Shown: positions 11,487 to 22,536 of the stretch, one piece after another
How the letters are laid out: the number at the start of each line of letters is the position of its first letter
Position numbering within the stretch: position 1 is the first letter of the stretch
Assembly (NCBI GenBank): GCA_907164885.2
Contig: OU015490.1
Location: 238,674,702 to 238,738,701, forward strand
Source: Dolomedes plantarius
Lineage: Eukaryota > Arthropoda > Arachnida > Araneae > Dolomedidae
DNA length: 64,000 nt
Direction of reading: 5' to 3'
Program-made: the position numbers and the translations under genes
The notes under the pieces: model-generated
What the model was told of the DNA's origin: nothing
Seen by the model: the letters and a program-made list of their open reading frames with translations, nothing else
The model's database searches: none

Positions 11487-12964
11487 TATGATTCAACTCC
11501 ATTAACAGAAGCGAAAATAGACCTGAACCTAGTTCGCGAACCTGACTCGAGACCAAACTAAATTTTGCAAGTGTCTAAGATCCTATCCATTCTCTTCCCA
11601 TGCCCAAAATACCCCCAAAGGAGTTCCAAACCTGCAGATTTAACGGCCACACCTTTAGGCGTAAAAAAACACTTGGCCTCTCATCAAACTGCGGAGAACA
11701 TTGCTACAAGGAAGATACGAAGTCTTTAATTGCCACGATCAATGGCTATTAAAATCCACCCAGCCTATTCTTGGAAGATCATTGGATTAATTCTACACAC
11801 TAAATAACCTTTAGACCCTGCTAGCTAGTGAAAAAACTAGAAATATTGGTTTCCCCATGTGTTTGTGCTTTTACAAGGACAAGAATTTACATAAAACTAA
11901 AAACGATGTGGAGAAGGTATGATTCCTCACAAATATAGACAATATCCTTCAGAGAGGTAGCTATCATAAATCAAAATGCATCAACCAATAATGGCCTGTC
12001 GTTAATCACAGCCGATTCGTCCAGACTCTTTCCGCAGATGGGCAGGAAAAAGGGTTGTTTGGCGTGATCCGATTATTGATGGCTTGCATGCATGCAAGAA
12101 TAATACATCTCCCAAGAATGCAATTTAATTTAAAGAGTCACGTTTCGTAAATAATGGAAATCTATCACATTCCCAACTGCAATTCAAATGATGGTGTATT
12201 TATATTACGTTTTCTTTTCTTTTTTGAAAAGTTAAAACGTAGTAGTCTAATGTACGAGGAAATGTGCCTTTGCAGCCTATGACATTTCACAAATATTCAA
12301 AGAAAATGCCTGAAATGATTTTCCTTTTCCGATACTGGTTACTCTTTCGTTTTTGATTTGGGTTTTAAAAAATATTTCCTCGGCGTACATAAGTTTAGCG
12401 CTTTGTGGTGATGTGTTCCTATCAGCACCAGCGTTTCAATCCCTTTAAAGATTTTTCCTGTTGCTAATGCAAAAATTCAGTGTTTGTTTGCTTGTAATTC
12501 AACTCAGCTTAAATGACGCAAAATTGAACTATATTCGTTAGAATACGATACCCCTGAAAAGAATAGACTCAAGGTAAACAAAATTTCATTAAAATAAAGT
12601 TACAAATTACAGAATTTAACATCTTAACAATATTTAATTGATGCTTATTATTATAATCAGATAATGCTAAATGCGTTCATTTAAAATTTCAGTGCTATCA
12701 TTAATTCACTAAGAGATTTGACAGATTTAATGACTGAATGTTAATAAAATGTATATTACTTGTATTATTAATAGTCAGGAAAGACCCTGAAGCATACGCC
12801 AAATGTAAAAGTGTTGAGTCCTCAATTTTTTTCTGTACAATGTGTATGCAAAACTATTTAAAATAATTAAGATATTTATCATACATTTCGAGGTACTCTA
12901 GGTTTGAAACAACTCTAAAATTTTCATTGGTCTTTTTACATTTAAAATTTGTGTTTAAAAGCCC
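11487..12964. other. No gene seen
   Basis: Unremarkable non-coding sequence, somewhat less AT-rich at 11560-12120. No repeat shared with other parts of the window was noticed. Confidence 0.4.
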
Positions 12965-13170
12965 TCCTCACTGTGTGGTGGTTATTGCATTAAACTTTCC
13001 CCGCCTAGTCTCGAGTTCACATCCCGGCTGAGGCATGGATATTACTATTCCGTCTTCTTATACAAAGCATTGGTTCACCCATTTGGTACTCCCCTAATGA
13101 AAACAACCAAATCACGATATCTATGGGTGAATGTCCTTGGAATGATTATCTATCCCGCAGAAGAAAATAA
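12965..13170 (+). mobile_element. Decayed tRNA-like SINE (family E)
   Basis: A TGGTGGTTA stretch followed about 40 nt later by a degenerate box B (GAGTTCACATCCC) resembles a tRNA-derived SINE head. The body runs to about 13170. No TSD was identified and the ends are approximate. Confidence 0.45.
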
Positions 13171-15348
13171 CACTTGAATGTAAAACTTCAATTTGAAAAC
13201 AAACGTTTTGTTTATTCCCCAAACATCGAACATGGAAACATTAGAAACTGAAAGCGTTTTCTTTTTAAATCGAATTCGATTGTCTGTAATTCTACACTGC
13301 AGAAATGGATTCCATAAGTATTATATTTGAAAGAATAGAACAACCCCCCCAGTAATAAATATAATAGAATAAAATAAGTTTGGGATAAACCACAGAGTTC
13401 GCATCGTGAAAAACATACTTGATTACACAGAGGTTATAATGTTACTTCCAAAATGAATGAGCAATAATTAATGCTAATTCTTAAATTATATATAACTTTG
13501 ATGGATTAAAAATTTCCACAAATTATCTCATAACAGGGATGATACTGATATTAATTTGATTACTGAAAAATATATTCATGTAAACGCAGTCGTTTGAAGA
13601 GTCCCTCAAAAATATAAACAAATAACAGAACCTCATCAAAATTGTTAAAATTTTTGCCCCAGAATTTAAAATCGGCCTTCGTTGAAAATAGTTAGTCGTA
13701 AATCAGTTCACGGTGAAAATAGCTTATGATAATTTATTCAGGGTGAAATCAAATATCTCACCAATATTCATTCGGAAACGTTCGTGAACTGATTTAAAAC
13801 CAACTATTTTCAACAACAATTGATATTAAATTTTGCAAAAATTTCAAATATTCTGGTAAAGTAACGTCATTAGCACATATTTTTTAGGGACTGCAATAAA
13901 ATTTTGCCTACTTTTATTTATTATTAATGGCCACGCAATTGGAAATCACTTTTCATGCAGCCCCGGTAATATTAAATGTGATAATTATGCTTGTTAAATA
14001 CTTACTGATCGACTGAATCTTGATCTGCGACTATAAGGTGTTTGATAGACCATCAATTAATATTTTTACCACAGAAATCCTAAATATGTACGCTTGCTTT
14101 AATAAAATGCTATTGAAATGCTTTTTTAGAGGAAAAATAGAATTAATTTTTATCAAAGAAATTAGCATCAAAGCAATTACTATAAACAAATACTTAATTT
14201 CCGAAGATCATGCTCATCATTCTAAATACATGTCGTAATCATCTCTATATAAACACTTACATACTAAAAATTTCCCTAAAGGATAGCAATGAAAGGTGAA
14301 AACGTGTTTTGTTTCTTCTGTATGATAAAATCAGCGACGGAGTGGATCATTATCAGAAGAAACTCTTCACCCATTGTTCTACAGCTGGAAGCTTAGGGTC
14401 ATAAAGAATGCAAATCGTTGAACGTGGGAAGCCTTTAAAGACCGGACTTCGCGCCCCATCCGCATAAGAATCACTTCACTGTTTGTAACACTCTGCGTCA
14501 TATAAAAGAACAAGCAAAATCAGCTTAACTAAAATGGGGATTTTTCCATAACTTGTTGCTCATTCAGGTAATTATAACTGTGTATCTTTAAGGGGATAAG
14601 GGACCGTCAACCTCGTTTTTTTAAAATGTTCAATATTTTACTCTACATTCAAAATGAGAATAATTAACATTCTTTTCTACGACATTGAAGACACTTAGAA
14701 TTCGCAAATAAGTATTTTGCGGAAGAAATAAGACCTGTTTTTCAAAAAAATTCTCCAAAGGTGCCAGAATTTTCCAAAATGCTCAATGCATATTAATTAT
14801 CTGTTGAATTCTTCCAAATTTCTCAGGACTATTAATGGAAGTGTTTCCACTAACCTGTGCATAATTTTTTGAAACCACACATATTTTTAAACCATGAATA
14901 AAGCAAAAACATCAACAAAATTATTTATGGCTTTAGATTCAAACAAACAAAAAAATCAGTGCACAGTTATGTGTATATGTATACGATAAACTTATATAAA
15001 AAAATTAAGGTTTTTAAATGATTTGGAATGCACATGGAGAATTTTTGAAAATTTTAGGATTTTTGAAAAATTTTTGAAAAACAGTTATTTTTCTGGCAAA
15101 AAATCCTTGTGTTGAATTTTAAGGATCTTCAATGCAGTAAAAAAAATACAAATTTTTCCCATTTATATACAGAGTTAAAAATTGATAGTTAAAGAATTCG
15201 AGGTTGAATGTTCCTTGTACCCTTAAAATAAAAACATACGTTGCATGTTCTTTTTTGCATACATACAGGCTTTATCTGACCATACACATATTTCGGACAA
15301 CCGTGAAATCATTGAATTCGTTCATATATGTAATAGCACACGTTTGGT
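13171..15348. other. AT-rich stretch, no gene seen
   Basis: It contains a weak inverted pair around AGTTAGTCGTAAATCAGTTC (13690) and GAACTGATTTAAAACCAACT (13786). The frame at 14020-14238 has no recognisable domain. Nothing else is supported. Confidence 0.4.
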
Positions 15349-15660
15349 ACAAGGGTTATCTAGTGGTTAGCGCGTCAGGATTCGAAACTAAAGGTGCTCA
15401 GTTGGAGTTCCGACAAGCGCCACAGAATTCTCCCGTGTTTAATCCGGGTGTGGCCACGTTAAATCTGTAAGCCGGAAAGTAATCCTATAAGGTTTTTAGG
15501 AGTAGGGGAACGGTACGAGACCACTAGATTTCGCCACTGGGGATGGTTGATCAAAATTGTGGAGAAACCGGGCAAACAGTCGGACTCCGACTCAATGGGG
15601 GGGGGGGGGCGCAACAGCATTGAGCTAAACGGGAGCCACATCTCTCTGCCTTGCAGCATT
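15349..15660 (+). mobile_element. tRNA-like SINE (family F)
   Basis: The head has a box A-like stretch (TATCTAGTGGTTAGCG) and a box B-like stretch about 50 nt later (AGTTGGAGTTCC). The body contains a G12 run at about 15597-15608. The short frames here (15204-15470 plus, 15459-15659 minus) run through it and are not genes. No TSD was found. Confidence 0.5.
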
Positions 15661-16793
15661 CAGAGGACCTAGTTAGTATATACTACACAGCCGGAGGGCA
15701 TTTTATTTCTACATCTGTATTACATCTGTCTTTGCTAGTAACTGTTTAGTAATATACAACTAGTAATATATAAAAGGAAAATATGAAACGAATATGATTA
15801 TTAGAATCGCGCATAACTAATTTCAAGCATGCTCAGTACATGAAATTTTCAAGATTGAGAAAGTGCAGTTCAGAACTTTTAAATAATTTTAACTATAGAA
15901 TTTGTTAATTAAGATACAATGTAACATATAAAAAAATTCCATTTATACAAACGTGTAACTGATGCGTGAGACAGAAAATTATTTATTAGTTTTACTTATA
16001 CTACCTAAAATTATGGATATATACCCATTCCTATGTCACGAAAGACGACTATCTCCTTAATCCGACACATTTGAATTGATGGATCATGTTTCTTTGATAA
16101 GGACCGCTCTGTTATTATTTTTCTTATCGAAATTCGATATTTTTGCCCATTTGTTAATATCTTGCATTATGCAAATTTCCAGGATACGTTAAATGCAAAC
16201 TAATGGACCTCATATAAATTCACTTCACTTCATCATTTAAAAAGTTTAAAAATTTCGTTCAAAACTCTTACTTCATCTCAAAAAAGCATTTATTACAAGA
16301 GCTTTTGTATTATAACTTAATACAAGCGTATCATCTTTTAGTGATATGCAAGTCCATTTGATAAAATTGATTCAAAACCTTTAAATATCTCTGATTAATA
16401 AAACAGTTATTGAGATTTTGGTCATACAATCCTATACGGCCTTAAATAATTTTGTTGCTCTCAAGGCTTCTGTGTACTAACTTACCTCAATGTTGACCTA
16501 TGGAGAAAATTTGTCCAAGGATTGCCGACTTGGATTGAAAGTTTTTTTTTTTTAAATTGTACTCCGTATTAGCGAACAAATTTTACACCTTGGGGCATAT
16601 TTCGTTTTAAAAAAATGCAAATATTATTTTTAAATTTAAATGATTGGGGGGGGGGGAAATCTGGTATAATTTGTTTTAAATGCTCCTAAATTCCTTTGGT
16701 GGACGAAATTTCTAAAATGAATCGTGTTGCAAGGTTCAGGCTCTCTGAAAATACCATTTTTATTGGATTATGAGCATTTATCTAGCTGTAAAT

Positions 16794-17170
16794 CAGTGTT
16801 TCCTAACCGGTGGTCCGCGAGAGCCTCGGGAGTGGTCCGGCACCGCATATAAAAAAGTTGCCAAATAAATGGGGATTTTGAAAAGAATGTTCATTGAACT
16901 AGATAGGTGGAATATATCCGATGACTATCAGGCGTTGAATTAAAATTTCTCAAAAATTTAACATAATTATTTTATTACTAGAATATGATACGTTAGAATG
17001 TGAGTACGTTAATCCGGTATTCCTTTTGCCTGAGGGATATTCCATACCCCCATACCCCCGGAAGATTCACCCCTCAAGTTGGTGTGTGTGTGTGTGGGGG
17101 GGGGGGGGTCCTCACATGGTTCAATTTCTAGCTTAGTGGTCCGCAGACTTTTACGCGTTGGGAACCACTG
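16794..17170. mobile_element. hAT MITE nested in A1
   Basis: This 377-bp insertion begins CAGTGTTTCCTAACCGGTGG and ends GTTGGGAACCACTG. The target site is CTGTAAAT (16786-16793) and CTGTAAAA (17171-17178), an 8-bp TSD with one mismatch. It interrupts family A between its GTAAATAGTAGACAAATT segments, so it is younger than A1. A GT then G14 run is at 17085-17108. No transposase. Confidence 0.88.
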
Positions 17171-17200
17171 CTGTAAAAAGTGGACAAATTTTCTCCATAG

Positions 17201-17354
17201 GGTAACTCAAATACTATACAAATAACTCAACAAATATAGTAAAAAAATTAAACATGAAGTATAGTAAAATTAAAACTAAAGAGACCGGTCGATTGCCTTG
17301 CTATGTTTTGGTTTATTTTGAGGTTTTTGTTTTTTTATACTTTGATTTCTATTA
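17201..17354. mobile_element. 154-bp insertion in the right TIR of A1
   Basis: CTCCATAG is duplicated at 17193-17200 and 17355-17362, and the 154 bp between is absent from the other four family A copies. An 8-bp duplication is hAT-like, but I see no clear terminal inverted repeats. It may instead be a small templated duplication. Confidence 0.5.
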
Positions 17355-17649
17355 CTCCATAGGTTAACATTGGGGTAATCGAATCCAATAGGGTTAGTAC
17401 AAAGCAGCCTTAAGGTAAAACGTCCTTGTCGTCGATTTTACGTCTTGTTGACGGCTGATTTTATGGACAAATACTTATATTATGACCAAATGCAAAAAGA
17501 TCATCCTGCTAAATTGAGCCAATTGTAAATATATAACCAATTCGTGATTGACGATGGTTCTGGCTTCGAAGTGGGCTGGATGATTGCCCTTTTGTCATTC
17601 AGCAGTAAATATTTAGAGAAATTCCACATTAGGAATTCTTTCCCTTCAG

Positions 17650-17726
17650 GGCGTAGTCATCGGCAGTGCCTTGCTGATGAGTCCATATCAAGGACGAAAG
17701 CTAGGTCCAAGGCTACCTGGTACGCT
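17650..17726 (+). ncRNA. Type I hammerhead ribozyme (Penelope-type)
   Basis: All core parts are present in order. The stem I strand GCCTTG (17668-17673) is followed by core CTGATGA (17674-17680). Stem II is GTCC (17681-17684) and GGAC (17692-17695) with loop ATATCAA. Core GAA (17696-17698) is followed by a very short stem III, A-G-C with loop TA and then G-G-T (17699-17706). The cleavage triplet is GTC, with cutting expected after 17707. The other stem I strand is CAAGGC (17708-17713), a perfect match to GCCTTG. An outer helix GCGTA (17651-17655) with TACGC (17721-17725) encloses an internal loop of 12 and 7 nt. Stem III has one G-G mismatch. Very short stem III type I hammerheads are known from terminal repeats of Penelope-like retroelements. 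No reverse transcriptase is visible nearby, so this is probably a remnant. Confidence 0.8.
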
Positions 17727-18408
17727 GGAGGTGTATATAATTGCAAGTGGATACTCCTATTTTTTAAAACATTTTCCCCAAAAAAACACTCTAATATATA
17801 ATATGGCAGATATTTTTCAATGTTGAAAAAATGCCCAGCAAGAATTTTTTTTTTCTGAAAGAGCAAAAATAAGCACTAGAAATGTATTTGCTTATTCCAG
17901 AACGATAAAAAAGTTATTAATGATATACTCATTCAAGGCTACGCTACATAGTATTAAACGGCATGCTATTGTCAAATATGCAAATGGTAGTTCCAAATTA
18001 CGCGTTACGCATGATTGCATAACCAAGTAAATGCCCATTGTGCCTAAATTTTTTACACGCTTTAATTACGGATCTCTGGGCAGGTGGGTATCAGCGCAGG
18101 TCATCGTGAGGCAGTTCACGAACATGTGCTCTATTGCGCAACGCTGTCTTTATGTAATTCAAGGCTAAGCCAACCGTGGATGTAGACCTTCAACTAGAGT
18201 TATTTTTATGCACAATTAACCTTCAAAAAATAACCTGTTAAAATATTTTTAGGTTCTATATTAAACGGCATTTATCAGTTTGAGAAATAATTTATTATAC
18301 CTTTCTATTTATATCTATGCAAATTTAACCTACGGAATGCAAGTATGGGAACAAAGACACTGCATAAACGATACGGGGATTAACATATTCTTTCTTTTGC
18401 TGTCTGTC

Positions 18409-18412
<4 letters not shown>
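17727..18412. other. No gene seen
   Basis: The short frames at 17544-17801 and 17657-17866 (minus) overlap the ribozyme and are not supported. The remainder is AT-rich and carries nothing I recognise. Confidence 0.4.

Positions 18413-18462
<50 letters not shown>
18413..18462. repeat. (TA)25 microsatellite
   Basis: A pure TA array that ends exactly at the left TA target site of the mariner element. The apparent Ile-Tyr-repeat frames across it are artefacts. Confidence 0.95.
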
Positions 18463-18465
<3 letters not shown>

Positions 18466-19374
18466 GGTTTGTATAAAAAGTATCGGGAACAATTTTTTCC
18501 TGACGTGACTGTACGTCGGAGCGCGCTCGTACCGTGCACTCTCGGTGGTGGGGGATGTGACCTACAAGACGCACCAAGCACCAGTCGCCTGCGAGCGTTC
18601 GTTCAGGCTAGATCGTGTTTTTAGTGGACCCCTGTCGAGTGACTCGGTGCAAGCACAAAATGCAGCGAACGATTGAACAGCGGTAAGCCATCAAATTTTG
18701 TGTTGGACTCGGGAAATCGGGTACGGAGACGTTGGGCATGATTCGCCAAGTGTTCAAGGATGAAAGCATATCACAAACTGCAGATTTTAAGTGGCACAAG
18801 CTCTTCAAAGATGGCCGAGAGAGTGTGGAGAACGAGCCCCGCTCTGGACGGCCGTCGACCTCAAGAACCGACGACAACGTGCAGTGAGTGCGTGAAGCTC
18901 TGAATTCAGACCGTCGGTTAAGTGTGCGCATGGTTACAGATAAAATTGGCATTGATAAGATGACAGTGCACAGCATTATCACTGAAAATTTGGTGATGCG
19001 AAAGATCTGCACTAAACTCGTCCCAGTGCACCCAGCCACGCCTGCTCCAAGGTCACCGAGTACCTGACGATAAATGACATCATGACGATACCCCAACCCC
19101 CTTACAGTCCCGACTTGACACCAGCAGACAATTTCCTATTCACAAAAGCGAAATCCTCCCTCAACGAACACCACCATGGGGCCCTAAGTGCCGTCAAAGA
19201 AGCTTACTCGCGTGAATTCGCCTACCAGGGGGCCTTCGAGTCGTGGAAAAACCGCTGGCAAAAGTGTGTCGACCCGCAAGGGATGTATTTTGAAGATTTT
19301 TGAGGAATTGTAGCAATATCTCAAATAAACTTATTTTTCCGAAACTTTTCCGGATACTTTTTATACAAACCCTG
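18463..19374 (+). mobile_element. Internally deleted mariner element
   Basis: The termini CAGGGTTTGTATAAAAAGTA and its inverse match perfectly for 22 bp, and TA dinucleotides flank both ends (18461-18462, 19375-19376). The element is 912 bp, against roughly 1.3 kb for a complete mariner. It carries the start and end of a transposase gene with the middle missing. It sits between an AT array and a TATG-rich tract. Confidence 0.93.
18660..19303 (+). pseudogene. mariner transposase, broken by deletion and stops
   Basis: The start codon is at 18660. The N-terminal DNA-binding part is recognisable (WHKLFKDGRESVENEPRSGR, then RRLSVRMVTDKIG and MRKICTKLVP), with in-frame stops at 18684 and 18885. 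After about 19040 the frame changes and the protein resumes near the C-terminus (KVTEYLTINDIMTIP, PYSPDLTPADNFLF, WKNRWQKCVDPQG, FEDF), ending at 19303. The catalytic centre with the first two aspartates of the D,D34D triad is deleted. The third, in PAD, remains. The protein would cut and join mariner ends at TA sites if whole; this copy is inactive. The long frame on the opposite strand (18608-19096) is a shadow. Confidence 0.92.
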
Positions 19375-19431
19375 TATATGTATGTATGTTTTTTATGTAT
19401 ATATATGTATATATGTATGTATTTATGTATG

Positions 19432-19671
19432 ACTCCTGGTGGCGTAGTGGTTAAAAGCTTCAAGCTGCCACACCACAGGTCCAGGGTTCAATCTTGCGAC
19501 TGGGCAAGGTAGACTCAGTAGACTTTCATCCCTTGAGTGAGATTAACTCCTTATTGAGGTTAACCCCTTGACTGAGACATATGCTGTATGGCACCCCAAG
19601 CCCACGGTCAAGAAAGCGGAGATGGGCACCGCCGGCCGTGGTTCACAGCGGACTGTTGGGCCATGAGCTTA

Positions 19672-19672
<1 letters not shown>
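19432..19672 (+). mobile_element. tRNA-derived SINE (family C)
   Basis: The head contains box A TGGCGTAGTGG and box B GGTTCAATC at the spacing of a tRNA gene. The body of about 170 bp ends against a TA array, and its upstream flank is a TATG-rich tract. No clear TSD could be separated from these simple repeats. Confidence 0.75.

Positions 19673-19716
<44 letters not shown>
19673..19716. repeat. (TA)22 microsatellite
   Basis: A TA array that ends where the Tc1 element begins. Confidence 0.95.
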
Positions 19717-19717
<1 letters not shown>

Positions 19718-21265
19718 TGCTCAAAACAATTAGGGGAGCACATGGTTTTAACGAAATTACGAAAATACTTACACCGATAAGTAACATAAAATAAATCATC
19801 CATAATTTAAAGCCTAGCAGGAAACAGAAGAAGAAAACTTCATATGCAAATCAAAGTTTATGACGTCAAAAACCAGAAAAAGAACATAAGGGCGGAAATC
19901 GGGATGTTGCAGAAACGTCTGTTTCACTGCCTTAACTGTGAAATTCGATTGCTCAGTTATTCTTTTTGAGAAAAGGTGACTTGAAAATGTCTCAACAACG
20001 TGATTTACAGGAATCCATGGCATGGTGTGTTATAGGCAGACTTGAATCCGGACAAACACAACGTAGTGTCGCGGACGCTGTTGGAGTCGCCAGAAGTGTC
20101 GTTGGAAGGCTGTGGAATCGATTCCAAGAAACACGGAATGTTAGACGTCGACCAGGGCAAGGTCGGCCACGCGCCACTACAGCAACTGATGACCGGTATA
20201 TACTGTTAACAGCTCGTCGAAACGGAACAGACAATGCTACTCAACTGCAAAGACAGTTGCTCTTGGCAGCAGGACGAAGGGTGTCCAGCCAAACAGTACG
20301 TAATAGGCTTCACCAGGGAGGTCTCTATGCACGTAGGTCAATGGTCTGCATTCCGTTGACCTCAAGCCACCGTGCGGCCCGAAGAAGATGGGCTGCTGAA
20401 CATCGAGATTGGGAGCAACATGATTGGAGCCAAGTGCTGTTTACAGAAGAGTTCCGATTCTGTCTAGAGTGTGACACCCGACGTGTTTTGGTATGGAGGG
20501 AAAGGGGCACTCGAAATAACCCCACATTCATTCGTGAAAGGTCACAATACAGACAAGCTTGTTTTATGGTAAGGGTGGAATCAGCATAGGTGGACGTACG
20601 GACCTGCATATCATTCGGAATGGTACTTTGACGGCCCGAAGGTATGCAGACGAGATACTGAGACCTCATGTCATACCTTTCGCTGCAGCCATTGGAGATT
20701 CCTTTGTTTTCCAGCATGATAATGCCAGACCGCATTCAGCTCGTCTTTTGGAGAATATGCTTGAAGCTGAAACAATACAGCGTATGGAATAGCCAGCGTG
20801 CTCTCCTGACCTGAATCCAGTTCAGCATGTTTGGGACATGCTCGGACGACGCATTGCTGCGAGACCAAGGCCTCCTTTTACTCTCCGAGACTTGGAGATT
20901 GCACTTCTTGAGGAGTGGAATAGTCTTCCCCAAAGTCTTATCGATAACATCATCGCATCCATGGAAAACAGGTGTGCAGCAGTCTTAGCTATATCGAGGA
21001 GACTACACTCCATATTAAAAATCTTGCATCATTTCTAAACAATACTTTTTTTATCGTTTACATGTAACCAAATTGTTGCCCTAAATCATCTTTTCATGTT
21101 TTTTCCATATTTTCAAAGAGTTAAAGCTCAATTACAAATATTTTATGGCTTTTTTTCTGTATTGCGCATTGATACGCGTGTACTATCCATTTTATGCCAA
21201 AACCTGGCTGTCTCGCAGGGTTTTCTTAACTTCTTTGCTTGCTCCCCTAATTTTTTTGAGCAGTG
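19717..21265 (+). mobile_element. Tc1-like transposon, nearly full length
   Basis: The left end CTGCTCAAAACAATTAGGGG and the right end (inverse of CACTGCTCAAAAAAATTAGG) form terminal inverted repeats of about 25 bp. Both abut TA-rich sequence, consistent with a TA target. The length of about 1.55 kb is typical of Tc1 elements with one intronless transposase gene. The left end lacks the outermost CA, probably lost into the TA array. Confidence 0.92.
19987..21038 (+). pseudogene. Tc1-like transposase, dead copy
   Basis: I chose ATG 19987 (MSQQRDL), because the 7-codon extension from 19966 is not typical. Residues about 10-55 form the first helix-turn-helix, GRPR (59-62) is an AT-hook-like linker, and about 75-115 is the second helix-turn-helix. 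The DDE domain starts near residue 140. Its first catalytic Asp is Glu (FTEEFRF, codon at 20446), the second is intact (HDN, 20718), and the third, expected Glu, is Gln (PVQHVWD, 20823). A one-base loss near 20570 shifts the frame, and TGG has become TAG at 20790. The reading ends at the stop at 21036. It would excise and insert Tc1 elements; this copy cannot. Overall conservation points to a fairly recent insertion. Confidence 0.95.
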
Positions 21266-21275
21266 TATATATATA

Positions 21276-21426
21276 CAGTGAAACTTCTATAGCCTGACAC
21301 CTCTCTAAGCGGCCGTATTTTGTTCAGAATTACCAAAGTTATGGAAAACCTCTTTTCGGCGGCCACCACTGAAAACGACCATTTTTATTCCGAACCATTG
21401 ATGGCCACCATAGAGAAGTGTCACTT
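21276..21426. mobile_element. Small TA-flanked MITE (family M), copy 1
   Basis: The left end CAGTGAAACTTCTATAGCC and the right end (inverse of AAGTGACACTTCTCTATGG) are inverted repeats, with TA on both sides. It is 151 bp, non-coding, and only 10 bp from the Tc1 right end. A related copy is at 47638-47802. Confidence 0.75.
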
Positions 21427-21941
21427 TACATATATTATAAATGGGGATATCACTTAAATGTATATCATGATATTACGTCGCGGTAAGAACTGAAATAAAT
21501 ACATTTTCTAGTAAGTGATTAGGACAATATTGTCAGAAAAACTGCTAGTAGCTTAGCAGTGGGATAGAAAATTTGTGATGTTCACTGTTGTAACTCTTAA
21601 GTTCTGATATCATTAACTTTTTTTTTAAATGAGTTATCTTATTTTCTTTTTCATCTTACAGCAAGTTCATTCCCATCCAGTTTATATAACAGTAATTTCA
21701 TTAATAAAATGATGTCGTGTTTTAAAAGCAGTCGGTAAAGGAAAGGACACTTACTAGTTAGTTCTATGTAGTGGTATTGCCAAAAGAAACTAAAAAATTA
21801 GGTGTTGGAGGAAAATTTAGGTCCATTAAAAGCTTTATTGTGTCTAAAAATAAGGAGTGTTCAGTCTTCATAAAATACTTATTATTTTTATTTTTATTTT
21901 TAAATAATTCATTATAACAATTGTTTCATTTTATTCATCAT

Positions 21942-22536
21942 TGTAGCGTACTACCAGTATGGGGTTATTTTTTCCCATGACCTCACAGATTTCACGAATT
22001 CCAGGTGTGTGTTTATCGGGCGGTTTCCCTAACAAGTGGTGCTGGTAACTGTTTAGAAAACCGAAAATGGTTTCACCCCCGTGATAAAGCTGTCTCTTAG
22101 CGATAACTTTATGCGAGTGACATTCGGCCGGCGATAAAGTTTCGGCACTAAGAAGAGCTGTCAGCCGATAATCTGCCGCCCCCCCCCCCCTCCCACCCCG
22201 GCTGTAAATCCAGACATTCAAGAGAGACGCTGCATGGAATCCTAGCTGAGTAGACTTGTTTTTTTTTTTTTTTTTTTTTGTAGGCTCCTGTGTTTTTGGG
22301 TCCGGAATGGGTCCTGGAGCGTACGTGTAAATCTACACAGGATTGAGTTGAATATGTTGTAACCTTAAATGTTAAGTTTTTCTGTTTGTAAATAAATGTC
22401 CTCGTTAAGTTTTTGTTTTAAAAAATTGGCCTTCGCTTTTTAATTAGGACTCTGTCTTTCTTTGTTATGGATCCCATAGTAGCAATTTTTAGCAACGCCT
22501 CAGAGAATAGCCTTAAACATTTGTCGTGACGCTACA
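21942..22536 (+). mobile_element. Solo LTR, copy 1
   Basis: It starts TGTAGCGTACT and ends GACGCTACA, the TG...CA form with short inverted termini. TCAT is duplicated on both sides (21938-21941 and 22537-22540). An AATAAA signal lies near 22391, fixing the plus orientation. It is homologous over its length to 39278-39897. A C10 run at about 22180 and a T run at 22259-22279 vary between copies. No internal retroelement sequence adjoins it, so it arose by LTR-LTR recombination. Ty3/Gypsy or BEL/Pao is likely from the short TSD. The antisense frame at 21931-22221 is not a gene. Confidence 0.85.

Larger units (their letters stand above)
16465..17409 (+). mobile_element. TTAA MITE family A, copy A1 (with two nested insertions)
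   Basis: The ends are inverted copies of each other over about 70 bp (GGCTKCTGTGTACTAAC at the left, its inverse at the right). The right flank is TTAA (17410-17413), the left TCAA (16461-16464). Removing the hAT MITE and the 154-bp insertion leaves about 400 bp, matching copies A3 and A4. It is non-coding. TTAA targeting suggests the piggyBac superfamily; this is inference. A G10 run lies at about 16646. Confidence 0.8.

Noticed and set aside
18280..18624. 114-codon open frame over the TA array
   Set aside because: It runs through Ile-Tyr repeats of a microsatellite into a mariner end, an artefact of simple sequence.
18608..19096. 162-codon minus-strand frame opposite the mariner transposase
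   Set aside because: The plus strand shows a recognisable transposase with known motifs; the antisense frame has none.
19966..19986. An earlier start for the Tc1 transposase
   Set aside because: The seven extra residues add nothing typical; ATG 19987 matches the usual N-terminus of such proteins.
21931..22221. Minus-strand frame similar to the one at 39352-39690
   Set aside because: Similarity exists because both lie in copies of the same LTR, and both are antisense to its AATAAA signal.
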